Assembly: GCA_964609965.1 (NCBI GenBank)
Contig: CAZSTS010000001.1
Coordinates: 1 to 64,000, forward strand
Direction of reading: 5' to 3'
Source: JAHJDR01 sp964609965
GTDB taxonomy: Bacteria; UBA10199; JADGCS01
DNA: 64,000 bases
A program made the position numbers and the translations under genes. Below, in pieces: positions 33,718-42,107 of the stretch (the first letter of the stretch is position 1; every line of letters starts with the position of its first letter). Below the pieces are notes generated by a model. The model had not been told where the DNA came from. It worked only from the letters and a program-made list of their open reading frames with translations, and made no database searches.

Positions 33718-34908
33718 ATGTTACCAATTTATCTCGACTACAACGCAACAACACCAGTAGATCCTCAAGTTCTTGAGGCCATGCTTCCTTATTTTACAAC
33801 GCAGTTTGGAAACCCAGCTAGCAACACGCATCCTTTTGGTTGGGAGGCTCAAAAAATTATAAAAGAATGTAGAGGAAAGATTGCTGATTTTATTGGTGGT
33901 GAAGGGCCTGAGAGCATTATTTTTACGGCAGGAACAACAGAATCAAATAATCTTGTGATCAAAGGTTTGGTTGAAATGTCGTCACATAATCCACCACATA
34001 TTATCACACAAAAAACAGAGCACGGTAGTGTTTTGCAACCTTGTGAACATGTTGAATCAGCTAAGGGTTGTGAAGTGACTTATCTTGATGTGGACGAGAA
34101 TGGTCTTGTACGACCTGAAGATTTGCGTGCAGCTATTAAAGAAAATACAATCCTCGTGACAATCATGGCTGCTAATAACGAGATTGGCACTGTTCAAAAT
34201 CTTAAAGAGCTAGCGGCTGTTGCGCACGAAAAACCAGGTGTTCTTTTTCATACAGATGCAGCGCAGGCAGCTGGTAAAGTTTCTATGCATGTGCAAAATG
34301 ATGGCATTGATCTCATGAGTTTTACATCTCATAAAATCTATGGGCCAAAAGGAGTGGGGTCTTTGTATGTGGCTCAGAAAAATCCTCCTATTGGCTTGGC
34401 TCCTTGCGTACATGGTGGCGGGCATGAAAAAGGTTTAAGATCTGGCACACTCAATGTGCCTGGTATTGTTGGACTGACAAAGGCCTTAGAAGTTTGTGTA
34501 GGAGAGATGAAAACTGAGTCTGAGCGAGAGATTAAGTTTCGTGATTATATATTAAAAGAACTCAATGAAAAGCTTGGTCACATCACACTCAATGGTCATC
34601 CAACTCAAAGACTTCCCAATAATACAAATATTGCTATCAAATTTATCGATGCCTCTGATCTCATTGCTGCACTTCCAGGGTATGCGTTTTCCACAAGTTC
34701 TGCTTGTTCATCAGAGTCAACAAAACCTTCTCATGTGCTCATGGCAATTGCCGATGACGAGGGTCGCGCTAAATCTTCTATGAGAATCAGCGTGGGGCGT
34801 TCAACAACAGAAGATGAAGTCAAAAAGGCTGTTCACGACATCATCGATGCTGTCAAAAAACTCCGTTCAAAATCTCTGGAATACGAGATGTCTCAAAGAA
34901 ACACTTAA
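33718..34908 (+). CDS. Cysteine desulfurase (IscS/NifS class I)
   Basis: This 396-aa PLP enzyme removes sulfur from cysteine for Fe-S cluster and thio-cofactor assembly. Features are IYLDYNATTPVDPQVLEAM, HTDAAQAAGKV, the PLP lysine in SFTSHKIYGPKGVG and the active-site Cys in STSSACSSES, followed by LRISVGRSTTEDEV. No scaffold or regulator gene (iscU, iscR) is adjacent. It could supply the many clusters of the hox enzyme. The start was chosen as the ATG at 33718, because the family begins at MLPIYLDYNAT. Confidence 0.93.
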   Translation: MLPIYLDYNATTPVDPQVLEAMLPYFTTQFGNPASNTHPFGWEAQKIIKECRGKIADFIGGEGPESIIFTAGTTESNNLVIKGLVEMSSHNPPHIITQKTEHGSVLQPCEHVESAKGCEVTYLDVDENGLVRPEDLRAAIKENTILVTIMAANNEIGTVQNLKELAAVAHEKPGVLFHTDAAQAAGKVSMHVQNDGIDLMSFTSHKIYGPKGVGSLYVAQKNPPIGLAPCVHGGGHEKGLRSGTLNVPGIVGLTKALEVCVGEMKTESEREIKFRDYILKELNEKLGHITLNGHPTQRLPNNTNIAIKFIDASDLIAALPGYAFSTSSACSSESTKPSHVLMAIADDEGRAKSSMRISVGRSTTEDEVKKAVHDIIDAVKKLRSKSLEYEMSQRNT

Positions 34909-34931
34909 AAAACTGAAGTTTTAGACTAAGA

Positions 34932-34960
34932 TTGATATTTCCCAATAATTTGACTAAAAT
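34932..34960 (+). promoter_or_regulatory. Sigma-70 promoter for dnaJ-like gene
   Basis: TTGATA (34932-34937), a 17-nt spacer and TAAAAT (34955-34960) predict a start near 34967, inside the left arm of the following hairpin. Confidence 0.6.
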
Positions 34961-34963
34961 ATG

Positions 34964-34994
34964 CGCCCTCAACAACAACTGAGGGCGTTTTTTT
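34964..34994 (+). terminator. Terminator-like hairpin that also masks the dnaJ ribosome site
   Basis: CGCCCTCA (34964-34971) and TGAGGGCG (34980-34987) form a perfect 8-bp stem followed by seven T residues, and the dnaJ-like ATG is the very next base. The only Shine-Dalgarno-like sequence, GAGGG, is in the right arm. It could end transcription from the desulfurase gene and also control translation of the chaperone. Confidence 0.75.
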
Positions 34995-35909
34995 ATGTCA
35001 AAAGACTATTATAAAGCATTGGGTATCAAAAAATCAGCTTCTCAAGCTGAGGTGAAATCTGCTTTTAAGAAATTAGCCAGAAAATATCATCCTGATGTGA
35101 ATTCTGAAAAAAGTGCTGAAGCCAAGTTTAAAGATGCCTCTGAGGCGTACGAAGTCCTTGGCGATGCCAAAAAAAGAAAACAGTATGACACAATGGGTTC
35201 TTTTAATTTTGGATCACGTGGACCACAAAATCCCTACACACAGAATTATTGGCAGTCAGTTAACATGAACGACATCGATCTCGAAGACATCTTTGGAGAT
35301 GTTTTTGGGTTTGGTGGACCAAAACGTGGAAGAAGAAGCAAAACGCGTTTTGATTTTGGTGGTTTTGGCAATAGAAAGGCTGCTGGATCTGATGCATCAT
35401 GGACAATCCCTCTAGACTTCATATCATGTGTAAATGGGTGCCAAAAAGAGATCCTCATGTCTGATGGTAAGAAGGTGAGGGTTAAGATTCCTGCTGGAGT
35501 AGATAATGGATCAAAAATTCGTTTGGCAGGAAAGGGCAATCCAGGAATAGGCGGGGGCAAGGCAGGGGATCTCATTATCGAGATAAAAATGGAATCCCAT
35601 TCCTATTTTGAGCGCAAAGGCAATGACATCCACGTGAATTTGAACCTATCTCTCGCTGAAGCCATCTCAGGCGCCAAAATCACAGTGCCTACTATTTCGG
35701 GAAACGTTGGCATGAAAATCCCTGCAGGTTCTCAGAGCGGTCAAAAGCTCAGACTCAAAGGCAAGGGTGCAAAAAATATCAAGTCAGGTGTGAATGGCCA
35801 TCAGTACGTACACCTCGTAGTCAAATATCCTTCAAGGCTTAGTAAGGCTGATGCCAAAGAGATTGTCGACATTGTCGAAAAACACAAAGCCGTGGATAGG
35901 GGCTGGTAA
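34995..35909 (+). CDS. cbpA: DnaJ/CbpA-like co-chaperone
   Basis: This 304-aa J-domain protein stimulates Hsp70 (DnaK) ATPase. The J-domain (1-65) has KYHPDVN with the essential HPD at 32-34. A Gly/Phe-rich linker (FGSRGPQNP, FGFGGPKRG) follows, and then two beta-barrel substrate domains with KVRVKIPAGVDNGSKIRL and VGMKIPAGSQSGQKLRLKGKG. The zinc-finger region of true DnaJ is absent, so it is the type II CbpA kind. dnaK is 11 kb away. The ATG follows a hairpin and T-run, which is discussed separately. Confidence 0.9.
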   Translation: MSKDYYKALGIKKSASQAEVKSAFKKLARKYHPDVNSEKSAEAKFKDASEAYEVLGDAKKRKQYDTMGSFNFGSRGPQNPYTQNYWQSVNMNDIDLEDIFGDVFGFGGPKRGRRSKTRFDFGGFGNRKAAGSDASWTIPLDFISCVNGCQKEILMSDGKKVRVKIPAGVDNGSKIRLAGKGNPGIGGGKAGDLIIEIKMESHSYFERKGNDIHVNLNLSLAEAISGAKITVPTISGNVGMKIPAGSQSGQKLRLKGKGAKNIKSGVNGHQYVHLVVKYPSRLSKADAKEIVDIVEKHKAVDRGW

Positions 35910-35925
35910 ATTAAAGATTAAGGTT

Positions 35926-36603
35926 CTATTTTTTAGGTGTTACGATCGCAATCCCTTCTTTTTTCAAATACTCTTCATACAATTGCCAATAGAGATGCCA
36001 TTGAACCATGAACATAAAGGGGATGGATAGGTATGTTCCCACGCAGCAAAGTAACAATCCTGCAATAGCAGCTGCAAAACTCACGGCCCAAAGGAAGAGA
36101 AGCGAGATGAGTGTCTCGGCCCACATTTTTTTGATAAAATCAAAAATAAAATCTCTTGCAAAAGCTGCTTTAAGAGATTGACCAAGGGCGCCACCAATAA
36201 CACAGGGGACAAGAATAAAATGCAGGAGAATAATAATTGGGAAATTAATTAATGAAAGAAAAGGGGCAAAGAGTGCGATTCCTTCGGGTTTTTTTGTAGC
36301 GATTGATAATCCTATTGTTCCAAAAAAGAATAATCCAAACAGCAGACCATATATAAGACCAGGGATAAGCATGGCTAGAAAAGGCCAGATACCTGTTTTG
36401 AGATAATCTCCCAAGAGATTAAAATCAAAATCAATGAGAGGATCCTTTTTTGTTTTATGGTGCTGCATGAGGCTTGTGGCCAAATAGCCCATGAAAACTA
36501 TGGTGCCAACTATGGGAACTAAGATACAAAGAAGGCCTATGAGAATAACCACCCACCATTTTGGGTTTTCGAGAATATATTTTACAGATCGCATGTAATT
36601 CAT
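35926..36603 (-). CDS. DUF4013-like integral membrane protein
   Basis: This 225-aa protein has about six hydrophobic segments with a Gly/Pro-rich first pair (WWVVILIGLLCILVPIVGTIVFMGYLA, cited only as its ends) and SPW-like motifs typical of DUF4013. A cytoplasmic loop with PLIDFDFNLLGDYLKTG matches the family's conserved PEWxDxxxLFxxG-like segment. Function is unknown. The ATG has GGAG 8 nt upstream, supplied by the last unit of an 8-nt tandem array. It is downstream of the small lipoprotein gene. Confidence 0.7.
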   Translation of the reverse strand: MNYMRSVKYILENPKWWVVILIGLLCILVPIVGTIVFMGYLATSLMQHHKTKKDPLIDFDFNLLGDYLKTGIWPFLAMLIPGLIYGLLFGLFFFGTIGLSIATKKPEGIALFAPFLSLINFPIIILLHFILVPCVIGGALGQSLKAAFARDFIFDFIKKMWAETLISLLFLWAVSFAAAIAGLLLCCVGTYLSIPFMFMVQWHLYWQLYEEYLKKEGIAIVTPKK

Positions 36604-36608
36604 AGTTA

Positions 36609-36640
36609 CGCTCCTACGAGCCTATGCTCCTACGATCCAA
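36609..36640 (-). repeat. 8-nt tandem array before the DUF4013 start
   Basis: Plus-strand units CGCTCCTA, CGAGCCTA, TGCTCCTA and CGATCCAA read on the gene strand as TAGGAGCG-type units, and the last one provides the Shine-Dalgarno GGAG. The rest of the gap to 36690 continues with weaker similar units. Confidence 0.78.
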
Positions 36641-36690
36641 TGACAAGAAAACATTGGTTCGTCGGTACATCGACTCATTGGCACCAGGGT

Positions 36691-36942
36691 TCAGTTTTTA
36701 GTCTCTTCTTCCATTCTTTTTAAAATTTCTTTTTCTTCTTCTTTTTTAGTAGCTTTTTTATATTGCAGGTATTTTCTGTACTCTGCCTTTTCTTCTAAAG
36801 AATAGTCTGTCGGATCCTTTTTTGTATTCAGTGTTGTGTTCTCTGAAATGGAGATAATGGATTGATCTATCGCAGCGCAACTGGTTTGCAGAAAAACAAA
36901 AATCAGGATTGCGATAAAGAGTGGTTGGGTGTACTTATTCAT
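36691..36942 (-). CDS. Small lipoprotein
   Basis: This 83-aa protein has a signal peptide ending in lipobox LQTSC (Cys22). A short Ser/Thr-rich stretch and a highly charged Lys/Glu helix (EEKAEYRKYLQYKKATKKEE, shown in part) follow. I do not recognise a family. It is transcribed divergently from the DUF882 gene, whose 5' end is 13 nt away. Given its small size it could be a structural lipoprotein. Confidence 0.65.
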   Translation of the reverse strand: MNKYTQPLFIAILIFVFLQTSCAAIDQSIISISENTTLNTKKDPTDYSLEEKAEYRKYLQYKKATKKEEEKEILKRMEEETKN

Positions 36943-36955
36943 TCAGAGAAATCCT

Positions 36956-37876
36956 ATGTTATTTCAAAGAACTTTAGCACATATTTCCCGATTTGTCTTG
37001 TTTTTGCTCATCAGCCTTTTTTTTGTGGGCAATTATGCAATTGCTGATATTTCATTGCCCCACGATGGTAAAATCAGATTCTATGCCTATCACGTAGATG
37101 AATTCCTCGAAATCCAATATCTTGATGAGAATCATCAATGGATTGAGTCAGCACATAAAAAAATCAACTTTCTACTTCGATCCCGTGGCGACAATAAGGT
37201 TTTTCCTATTGATAGGCGTTTGATTGAACTAGCTGATCATCTCCAAGATCATTTTAAGATAGATACGATTGAGGTTATCTGTGGTTACCGAAGTCCTGAG
37301 TTTAATGCTAAGCTGAAGGATGAAGGGCATAGAGTCGCTGGTGAAAGTAAGCATATGAAGGGCCTGGCCATGGATTTTCACATTGATGAAATAAACGAAA
37401 GGGCGATTTTCGACTACATTGCTTCTTTAAAGATTGGTGGCGTTGGTTATTATGGCTCTAATTTGATGATCCATTTTCAGATAGGGAAGCTTTGGTCTAA
37501 AGTACAAAATGCATTTAAGGAAAATACAGGCGTTGGGGTTTTTAATAAGAAAATCCCTGTGGTGATTCGAACAGATAAGTTTTTCTACGCTCAAAAAGAC
37601 AAGATGACGCTGTTTCTCGATGGTGTTTATGAGAACGTGGAGGCTCAGCTTAAGCTACAAAAGTTTTATCGAGGTAAGTGGGTGAGCGTTCCCTTATCAC
37701 GTTTCGCTGTTAAAGATGAGAGAGTCCAGCTAACAAAAACAATCAAACAAGGCCTTATATTGAAGTCTGTTTTAAATAAGATAGAAAATATGTCGATATT
37801 TGGTAAGTTTCGTTGGCGTTATAAAGATAAAGGTCAATGGCAAAATTCAAACGAATTTTATGTAAAGAAAATATGA
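36956..37876 (+). CDS. DUF882/M15-like peptidoglycan peptidase
   Basis: This protein of about 306 aa has a signal peptide (MLFQRTLAHISRFVLFLLIS, in part, cut near AIA). A YcbK-like DUF882 domain follows, with EVICGYRSPEFNAKL, the zinc-ligand segment ESKHMKGLAMDFHI and GGVGYYGSNLMIHFQIG. This fold is related to M15 D-Ala-D-Ala carboxypeptidases, so a cell-wall role in the periplasm is likely. About 100 further residues form an unrecognised C-terminal domain. The ATG at 36956 was preferred to 36929. Its TGA overlaps the trpE ATG. Confidence 0.82.
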   Translation: MLFQRTLAHISRFVLFLLISLFFVGNYAIADISLPHDGKIRFYAYHVDEFLEIQYLDENHQWIESAHKKINFLLRSRGDNKVFPIDRRLIELADHLQDHFKIDTIEVICGYRSPEFNAKLKDEGHRVAGESKHMKGLAMDFHIDEINERAIFDYIASLKIGGVGYYGSNLMIHFQIGKLWSKVQNAFKENTGVGVFNKKIPVVIRTDKFFYAQKDKMTLFLDGVYENVEAQLKLQKFYRGKWVSVPLSRFAVKDERVQLTKTIKQGLILKSVLNKIENMSIFGKFRWRYKDKGQWQNSNEFYVKKI

Positions 37877-39360
37877 TTTCATTCAAAGAATTTACTCAAA
37901 TCGCAAAAGATCATAATGTAATTCCTCTGCATGAGACATTGTCTGCAGACCTTGATACAGCAGTGTCTGCCTTTATGAAGATTCGTTCAGGGAAATATGA
38001 TTTCTTATTTGAGTCTGTAGAAGGTGGTGAAAAATGGGCACGGTATAGTTTTTTAGGTACTGAACCTCAAAAAATCTATCAGCTCAATGATGGTGAATTC
38101 AAAATCATCAAACCAGATGGCAAATCTATTGTAGTTCCATTCGATAACAATCCATTAGAGGTTCTGAGAGAAGAATTTTTTCAATTTAAACCCTATCAAG
38201 ATCCAGATCTTCCCCGATTTTTTGGTGGTGCTGTTGGGTATTTTGGCTATGATATGGTTCAATACTTTGATGGCATTGAACTAAAGAATCCAAAAGAAAG
38301 CTCTGTTCCAGATTTTATATTCCTTCTCACAGATTCAGTCATAATTTTTGATAACTTATATCAGATTGTTAAAGTAGTGAATTCAATTTCGATCCCACAA
38401 AGCTGTCAAACCGATGAAGCTGCTTTGAAGAACCTCTATGATGCTGCTCTTGCCAAAATTCAAAATATCACTGAAAAATTATCTTCTGATCTATCAGATT
38501 TCAAAAAGTCCGAAACCGTATCTGATTATAAAGAAGAACAATTAGTCAGTCAGGATCAGTTTTGCAAAATGGTTGAATGTGCCAGGGAATACATTGCTGC
38601 TGGAGATGTTTTTCAGGTTGTGCTCTCCATGCCTTTTGAACTTAAGGCTAGAGGGATTGATTCAATGCAGATTTATCGTTCGATCAGGCGTATAAATCCA
38701 TCACCTTATATGTTTTATCTTCAGCTAGATGAATTTGCGATTGTGGGCGCTTCACCAGAGGTCATGGTCAGGTTAGAGGATGACGTTGTCGAAGTCAGAC
38801 CCATAGCAGGCACAAGAAAACGAGGAGACACTGACGCGCGTGATCAAGAACTCGAGCAAGAGCTCATTAATGATCCAAAAGAACAGGCTGAGCATATTAT
38901 GTTGGTTGATTTAGGGCGCAACGACATAGGTCGTGTGGCTCAAACAGGTTCAATTAACGTGGATGAACAAGATGTGATTGAACGGTATTCGCATGTGATG
39001 CACATGGTGAGTCATGTTTCTGGCAAAAAAGCGGAAGATAAAAATGTTTTTGATGTGATTGCATCGACTTTTCCAGCTGGCACACTCAGTGGCGCTCCCA
39101 AAATTAGGGCCATGGAAATTATTGAAGAGCTCGAAGAGGTTTCACGCGGTGTTTATGGTGGTGCTATTGGTTATATTAGTTTTACCGGGAATACTGACCT
39201 GGCTATTACTATAAGAACTGCTGTTGTGCATGAGGACAGGGTGAGAGTTCAGGCAGGGGCAGGCATAGTGTATAATTCTGTTCCAGAATTGGAATATAAA
39301 GAGTGTTGCCATAAGGCCAAGGCTATGATTGAAGCGGTAAAGAGATCGATAGCTATTTGA
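37873..39360 (+). CDS. trpE: Anthranilate synthase component I
   Basis: This 495-aa chorismate-utilising enzyme makes anthranilate for tryptophan synthesis together with TrpG. Segments are YFGYDMVQYFDG, RRINPSPYMFYLQL, EVRPIAGTRKRG, LGRNDIGRVAQTGSI, VMHMVSHVSG and ASTFPAGTLSGAPKIRAMEI. The FESVEGGEKWARYSFLG segment near the N-terminus corresponds to the tryptophan feedback site region. The start was set at the ATG at 37873, which overlaps the preceding TGA (ATGA). trpG follows after 181 nt that contain a long inverted repeat. Confidence 0.94.
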   Translation: MISFKEFTQIAKDHNVIPLHETLSADLDTAVSAFMKIRSGKYDFLFESVEGGEKWARYSFLGTEPQKIYQLNDGEFKIIKPDGKSIVVPFDNNPLEVLREEFFQFKPYQDPDLPRFFGGAVGYFGYDMVQYFDGIELKNPKESSVPDFIFLLTDSVIIFDNLYQIVKVVNSISIPQSCQTDEAALKNLYDAALAKIQNITEKLSSDLSDFKKSETVSDYKEEQLVSQDQFCKMVECAREYIAAGDVFQVVLSMPFELKARGIDSMQIYRSIRRINPSPYMFYLQLDEFAIVGASPEVMVRLEDDVVEVRPIAGTRKRGDTDARDQELEQELINDPKEQAEHIMLVDLGRNDIGRVAQTGSINVDEQDVIERYSHVMHMVSHVSGKKAEDKNVFDVIASTFPAGTLSGAPKIRAMEIIEELEEVSRGVYGGAIGYISFTGNTDLAITIRTAVVHEDRVRVQAGAGIVYNSVPELEYKECCHKAKAMIEAVKRSIAI

Positions 39361-39418
39361 AAAACTATTATATTAGTTTCTGGGTCCTGCTACGGATCGC
39401 TATTTTAAAATTTATCGC

Positions 39419-39517
39419 CAGTACACACAGCATTTATTAATCTTCTCGCGATTTTCTTGTTTTGCAAGATAATGTGTTAACTAGACGTTCGAAGGTTAAT
39501 AAATACTGTATGTACTG
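39419..39517. repeat. 99-nt inverted-repeat element between trpE and trpG
   Basis: Arm 39419-39445 (starting CAGTACACACAGCATTTATT) and arm 39491-39517 are complementary at 24 of 27 positions, ending CAGTACA/TGTACTG. The 45-nt centre contains a smaller TCTTG-ttttg-CAAGA hairpin. There is no T-run. It could be a MITE or an RNA control element. Confidence 0.75.
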
Positions 39518-39541
39518 ACTAATTTAAATGTTAAGGATAAT

Positions 39542-40105
39542 ATGATTATCGTCATCGACAACTATGATTCGTTTACTTTTAACCTTGTTCAATATTTGGG
39601 GGAATTGGGGGGAGAGGTTGAGGTGTATCGAAATGATGAAATCACTTTAGAGGGGATTGAAAAAAAGACTCCAGAAAAAATCGTGATATCTCCTGGACCA
39701 TGTACACCCAAAGAAGCAGGCATTTCTGTTAATTTAATCAAAAGATTTTATGATAAAATACCTATTTTAGGTGTTTGCCTAGGGCATCAATCTTTGGCAG
39801 CTGCTTTTGGGGGTAAGATCATACGTGCACCCTCGATAATGCATGGAAAGACGTCGGAGATTTTTCATGATCAAAAAACAATTTATCAGGGGATTGAGAG
39901 CCCTTTTGTAGCCACGCGTTACCATTCATTGATAGTTGACAAAAAGACTCTTCCAAAGGAATTAGAAATAACTTCCTGGACTCAAGATAACATCATCATG
40001 GGGCTCAGGCATAAAAAGCACCCTGTTGAGGGTGTCCAGTTTCATCCAGAGTCAATATTGACTCAAGTGGGACACGATTTATTGAGAAACTTCTTGGAAA
40101 TGTGA
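39542..40105 (+). CDS. trpG: Anthranilate synthase component II (glutamine amidotransferase)
   Basis: This 187-aa class I amidotransferase supplies ammonia to TrpE. It shows IDNYDSFTFNLVQYL, the oxyanion motif SPGPCTPKEAG, the nucleophile in GVCLGHQSLAAAFGG and the His-Glu pair in VEGVQFHPESILT. It could also serve PabB as an amphibolic subunit. AAGGA is close upstream of the ATG. It ends in an 8-nt tandem array. No other trp genes are present. Confidence 0.93.
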   Translation: MIIVIDNYDSFTFNLVQYLGELGGEVEVYRNDEITLEGIEKKTPEKIVISPGPCTPKEAGISVNLIKRFYDKIPILGVCLGHQSLAAAFGGKIIRAPSIMHGKTSEIFHDQKTIYQGIESPFVATRYHSLIVDKKTLPKELEITSWTQDNIIMGLRHKKHPVEGVQFHPESILTQVGHDLLRNFLEM

Positions 40106-40136
40106 GCCTAAGCACCTGTGCACCTAGGAGCCTACG
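40105..40136 (+). repeat. 8-nt tandem array after the trpG stop
   Basis: AGCCTAAG, CACCTGTG, CACCTAGG and AGCCTACG start at the last base of the trpG stop codon. They are complementary to the array at 40160-40191, so together they form a long imperfect hairpin. Confidence 0.78.
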
Positions 40137-40159
40137 AAAAAACAGTACTGAATGTTTAA

Positions 40160-40191
40160 CGTAGGATCATAGGAGCCTAGGAGCGTAGGAG
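40160..40191 (+). repeat. 8-nt tandem array before the ispD start
   Basis: CGTAGGAT, CATAGGAG, CCTAGGAG and CGTAGGAG lead to CAAAAAAA and the ispD ATG. The last GGAG is the apparent Shine-Dalgarno. Confidence 0.82.
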
Positions 40192-40198
40192 CAAAAAA

Positions 40199-40900
40199 AT
40201 GAACACACACATTATCATTCCAGCTGGTGGTTCTGGCATACGTTTTGGTGGCAAGGATAAGAAGCAATTCTTAACTCTTGGTGGCGAATCAATTTTGAAT
40301 CAGGTCATCAGTCTCTTCGACAAACTTTCATTCATTAAATCAGTTTCGGTGAGCTTGCCTTTTGACGAGATTGACAGACAAGTAGAAAATCCTGATTGTT
40401 TCTATCAAAGTGAAAAAGTTCATTACATGATTGGTGGTAAAACGCGTTCAGCTTCGGTTTACCAGGGATTTATTCATCTTAAAAAATGTCAGGATGATGA
40501 TGTCGTTCTTATCCATGATGCAGTTCGTCCTTTAGTCTCTCAGTCACTTGTCGAAAAGATCATTGAAACTACAAAGGTGTTTGGGGCTTGTGTGCCCGCA
40601 TTGAAAATGACAGATACAGTAAAAAGAGCTAGCAGAAAAAACATGGTGATAGAAACTATACCTAGGCATGACCTTCATGCAGTTCAAACGCCACAAGGTT
40701 TTTTATATGGTAAGCTAAAAGAGGCCTATGATAGCATTGATTATCGAGATGGCAAGTACACTGATGAGGCTATGCTCATGGAGCTTACGGGGGTGCCTGT
40801 GAAGATTGTAGAGGGTGATGTAGAAAATATAAAAATCACAGCGCCGTTTGATCTAAAGATTGCGGAGGAAATATGGAATGCAAAAAAGAAACAAATCTAA
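40199..40900 (+). CDS. ispD: MEP cytidylyltransferase IspD
   Basis: This 233-aa enzyme transfers CMP to methylerythritol 4-phosphate in the non-mevalonate isoprenoid pathway. It shows IIPAGGSGIRFGGKDKKQF (CTP loop and the catalytic Lys), VLIHDAVRPLVS, ETIPRHDLHAVQTPQGF and KYTDEAMLMELTG. Length is normal. Its Shine-Dalgarno lies in a repeat array. The 3' end overlaps the next gene by 28 nt. Confidence 0.93.
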   Translation: MNTHIIIPAGGSGIRFGGKDKKQFLTLGGESILNQVISLFDKLSFIKSVSVSLPFDEIDRQVENPDCFYQSEKVHYMIGGKTRSASVYQGFIHLKKCQDDDVVLIHDAVRPLVSQSLVEKIIETTKVFGACVPALKMTDTVKRASRKNMVIETIPRHDLHAVQTPQGFLYGKLKEAYDSIDYRDGKYTDEAMLMELTGVPVKIVEGDVENIKITAPFDLKIAEEIWNAKKKQI

Positions 40901-41076
40901 AAAACTGTAATTGCACATATGAGCCTTGTTCACGAAAAGGCACATGCTGTGATTGCATCTTGTATCATGTCAAAAGTCGACAACTACCTGCTTGCTGTTT
41001 TCCGACAAGTGCTGAGAGTACCTATGATCGTTCCTTTGAATTTTTTGCAAAACTTGTGAATGATGGGGATGTTTAA
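40873..41076 (+). CDS. DUF6485 cysteine-rich small protein
   Basis: This 67-aa protein has eight cysteines, arranged as NCNCTYEPCSRKGTCCDCIL and LPACCFP, then TYDRSFEFFAKLV. This layout matches the small zinc-ribbon-like DUF6485 family as I know it. Function is unknown; metal binding is inferred. It overlaps ispD by 28 nt and the converging kinase-like gene by 4 nt. A diverged copy of its last 28 codons lies on the other side of that kinase gene, at 42250. Confidence 0.7.
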   Translation: MECKKETNLKNCNCTYEPCSRKGTCCDCILYHVKSRQLPACCFPTSAESTYDRSFEFFAKLVNDGDV

Positions 41077-42107
41077 TAAGATCTAGGTGCTTTATATTTT
41101 GGTGGATTGTCTTGTAACTTTCGAAATATTGCTAAAAGTGGTTTGTGAGGAATGCGTTTCGTAGGATCTTTTTCTAGCATTCCAGCGAGGAGTTCATTGA
41201 GCTCAGGGCAATTTTCTAAAGGAATCATTGTTGCTGTTTCATGGATGTCTTTGAGAAAATAGTAAGGCATGTATTCATCAGTTTCTTCATCTCTCATTTC
41301 TGCATAAGGATCTTGACCAGTTAACATGCGATAAAGGCAAATACCAAGGGCGTAAACATCTGTAGTTTGGTGTAATTGATAGTTCCAGAGTTCTGGAGCC
41401 ATTTGAACAGGTGAGCCTTTTGCTTTTATGTCTACAACAAGATCTTCACTAGAAGGTATTTTCTCTCCATAAAAATGGCCTCCAATACCCCAATCACCAA
41501 GCATATAATCGAAAACATTACCTGGCTTGACATCACCATGGATAGTTAGAATACCTTTGGCTTTACCAGCCTCTAGAACATCAGATAATGCTTGTAGAAT
41601 AAAACCTGCAAAGAATAATGCGCCAGTTACTTTGAGGTGTCCAAGCAATTCTAGGATATCTTTTAAACATTCGGTACCTACATCTCTAATAAAGCAATAA
41701 GCGCCATTTACATACCCATGATCATAATATCGTGGAATATGAGGATTATCTAATGGATTCAGAATCTCACTGGCATAGGTAAATTCTGCTGACATAGTTT
41801 TGACTGCATTTTCTCTAAACTTGATATTGCTGGATGGTTTTTGTGTTATCTTTAATCTATCTCTAGGTGCGATTCTACGAATTCTATCATGAAGATATCT
41901 AGGAGGATTTTTTTCATCGCTTCTAGCTACATTTATTGCCAAGGGTGGTAATTGATTATCTTGATTTTTGGGTTCTAATAAAAAAACATCACAAAAAGAA
42001 CCACTTCCTAAATACTTTGATACAGTATATAATTCAGCGGCCTGATTTAGGGGCATATCAAAATTTGATGAGCGGGTTAAATGACTTGTTAGCTTAGGAG
42101 AAAACAT
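41073..42107 (-). CDS. Eukaryotic-type Ser/Thr kinase homologue
   Basis: This 344-aa protein is a kinase-fold protein without membrane segments. The glycine loop is KYLGSGSFCDVF, the catalytic loop TIHGDVKPGNVF (HGD in place of HRD), the metal motif LGDWGIGG (DWG in place of DFG), the APE motif PVQMAPE, and TDVYALGICLYRMLTG follows. The beta-3 segment reads PLAINVARS, where the ATP-binding lysine is expected, so the lysine seems replaced by Asn. Activity is therefore uncertain. It converges on the DUF6485 gene and is flanked by a direct repeat of that gene's end. Confidence 0.8.
   Translation of the reverse strand: MFSPKLTSHLTRSSNFDMPLNQAAELYTVSKYLGSGSFCDVFLLEPKNQDNQLPPLAINVARSDEKNPPRYLHDRIRRIAPRDRLKITQKPSSNIKFRENAVKTMSAEFTYASEILNPLDNPHIPRYYDHGYVNGAYCFIRDVGTECLKDILELLGHLKVTGALFFAGFILQALSDVLEAGKAKGILTIHGDVKPGNVFDYMLGDWGIGGHFYGEKIPSSEDLVVDIKAKGSPVQMAPELWNYQLHQTTDVYALGICLYRMLTGQDPYAEMRDEETDEYMPYYFLKDIHETATMIPLENCPELNELLAGMLEKDPTKRIPHKPLLAIFRKLQDNPPKYKAPRSY

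Noticed and set aside
36862..37047. 61-codon frame overlapping the small lipoprotein and DUF882 starts
   Set aside because: It overlaps two better-supported genes with signal peptides and has no family features.
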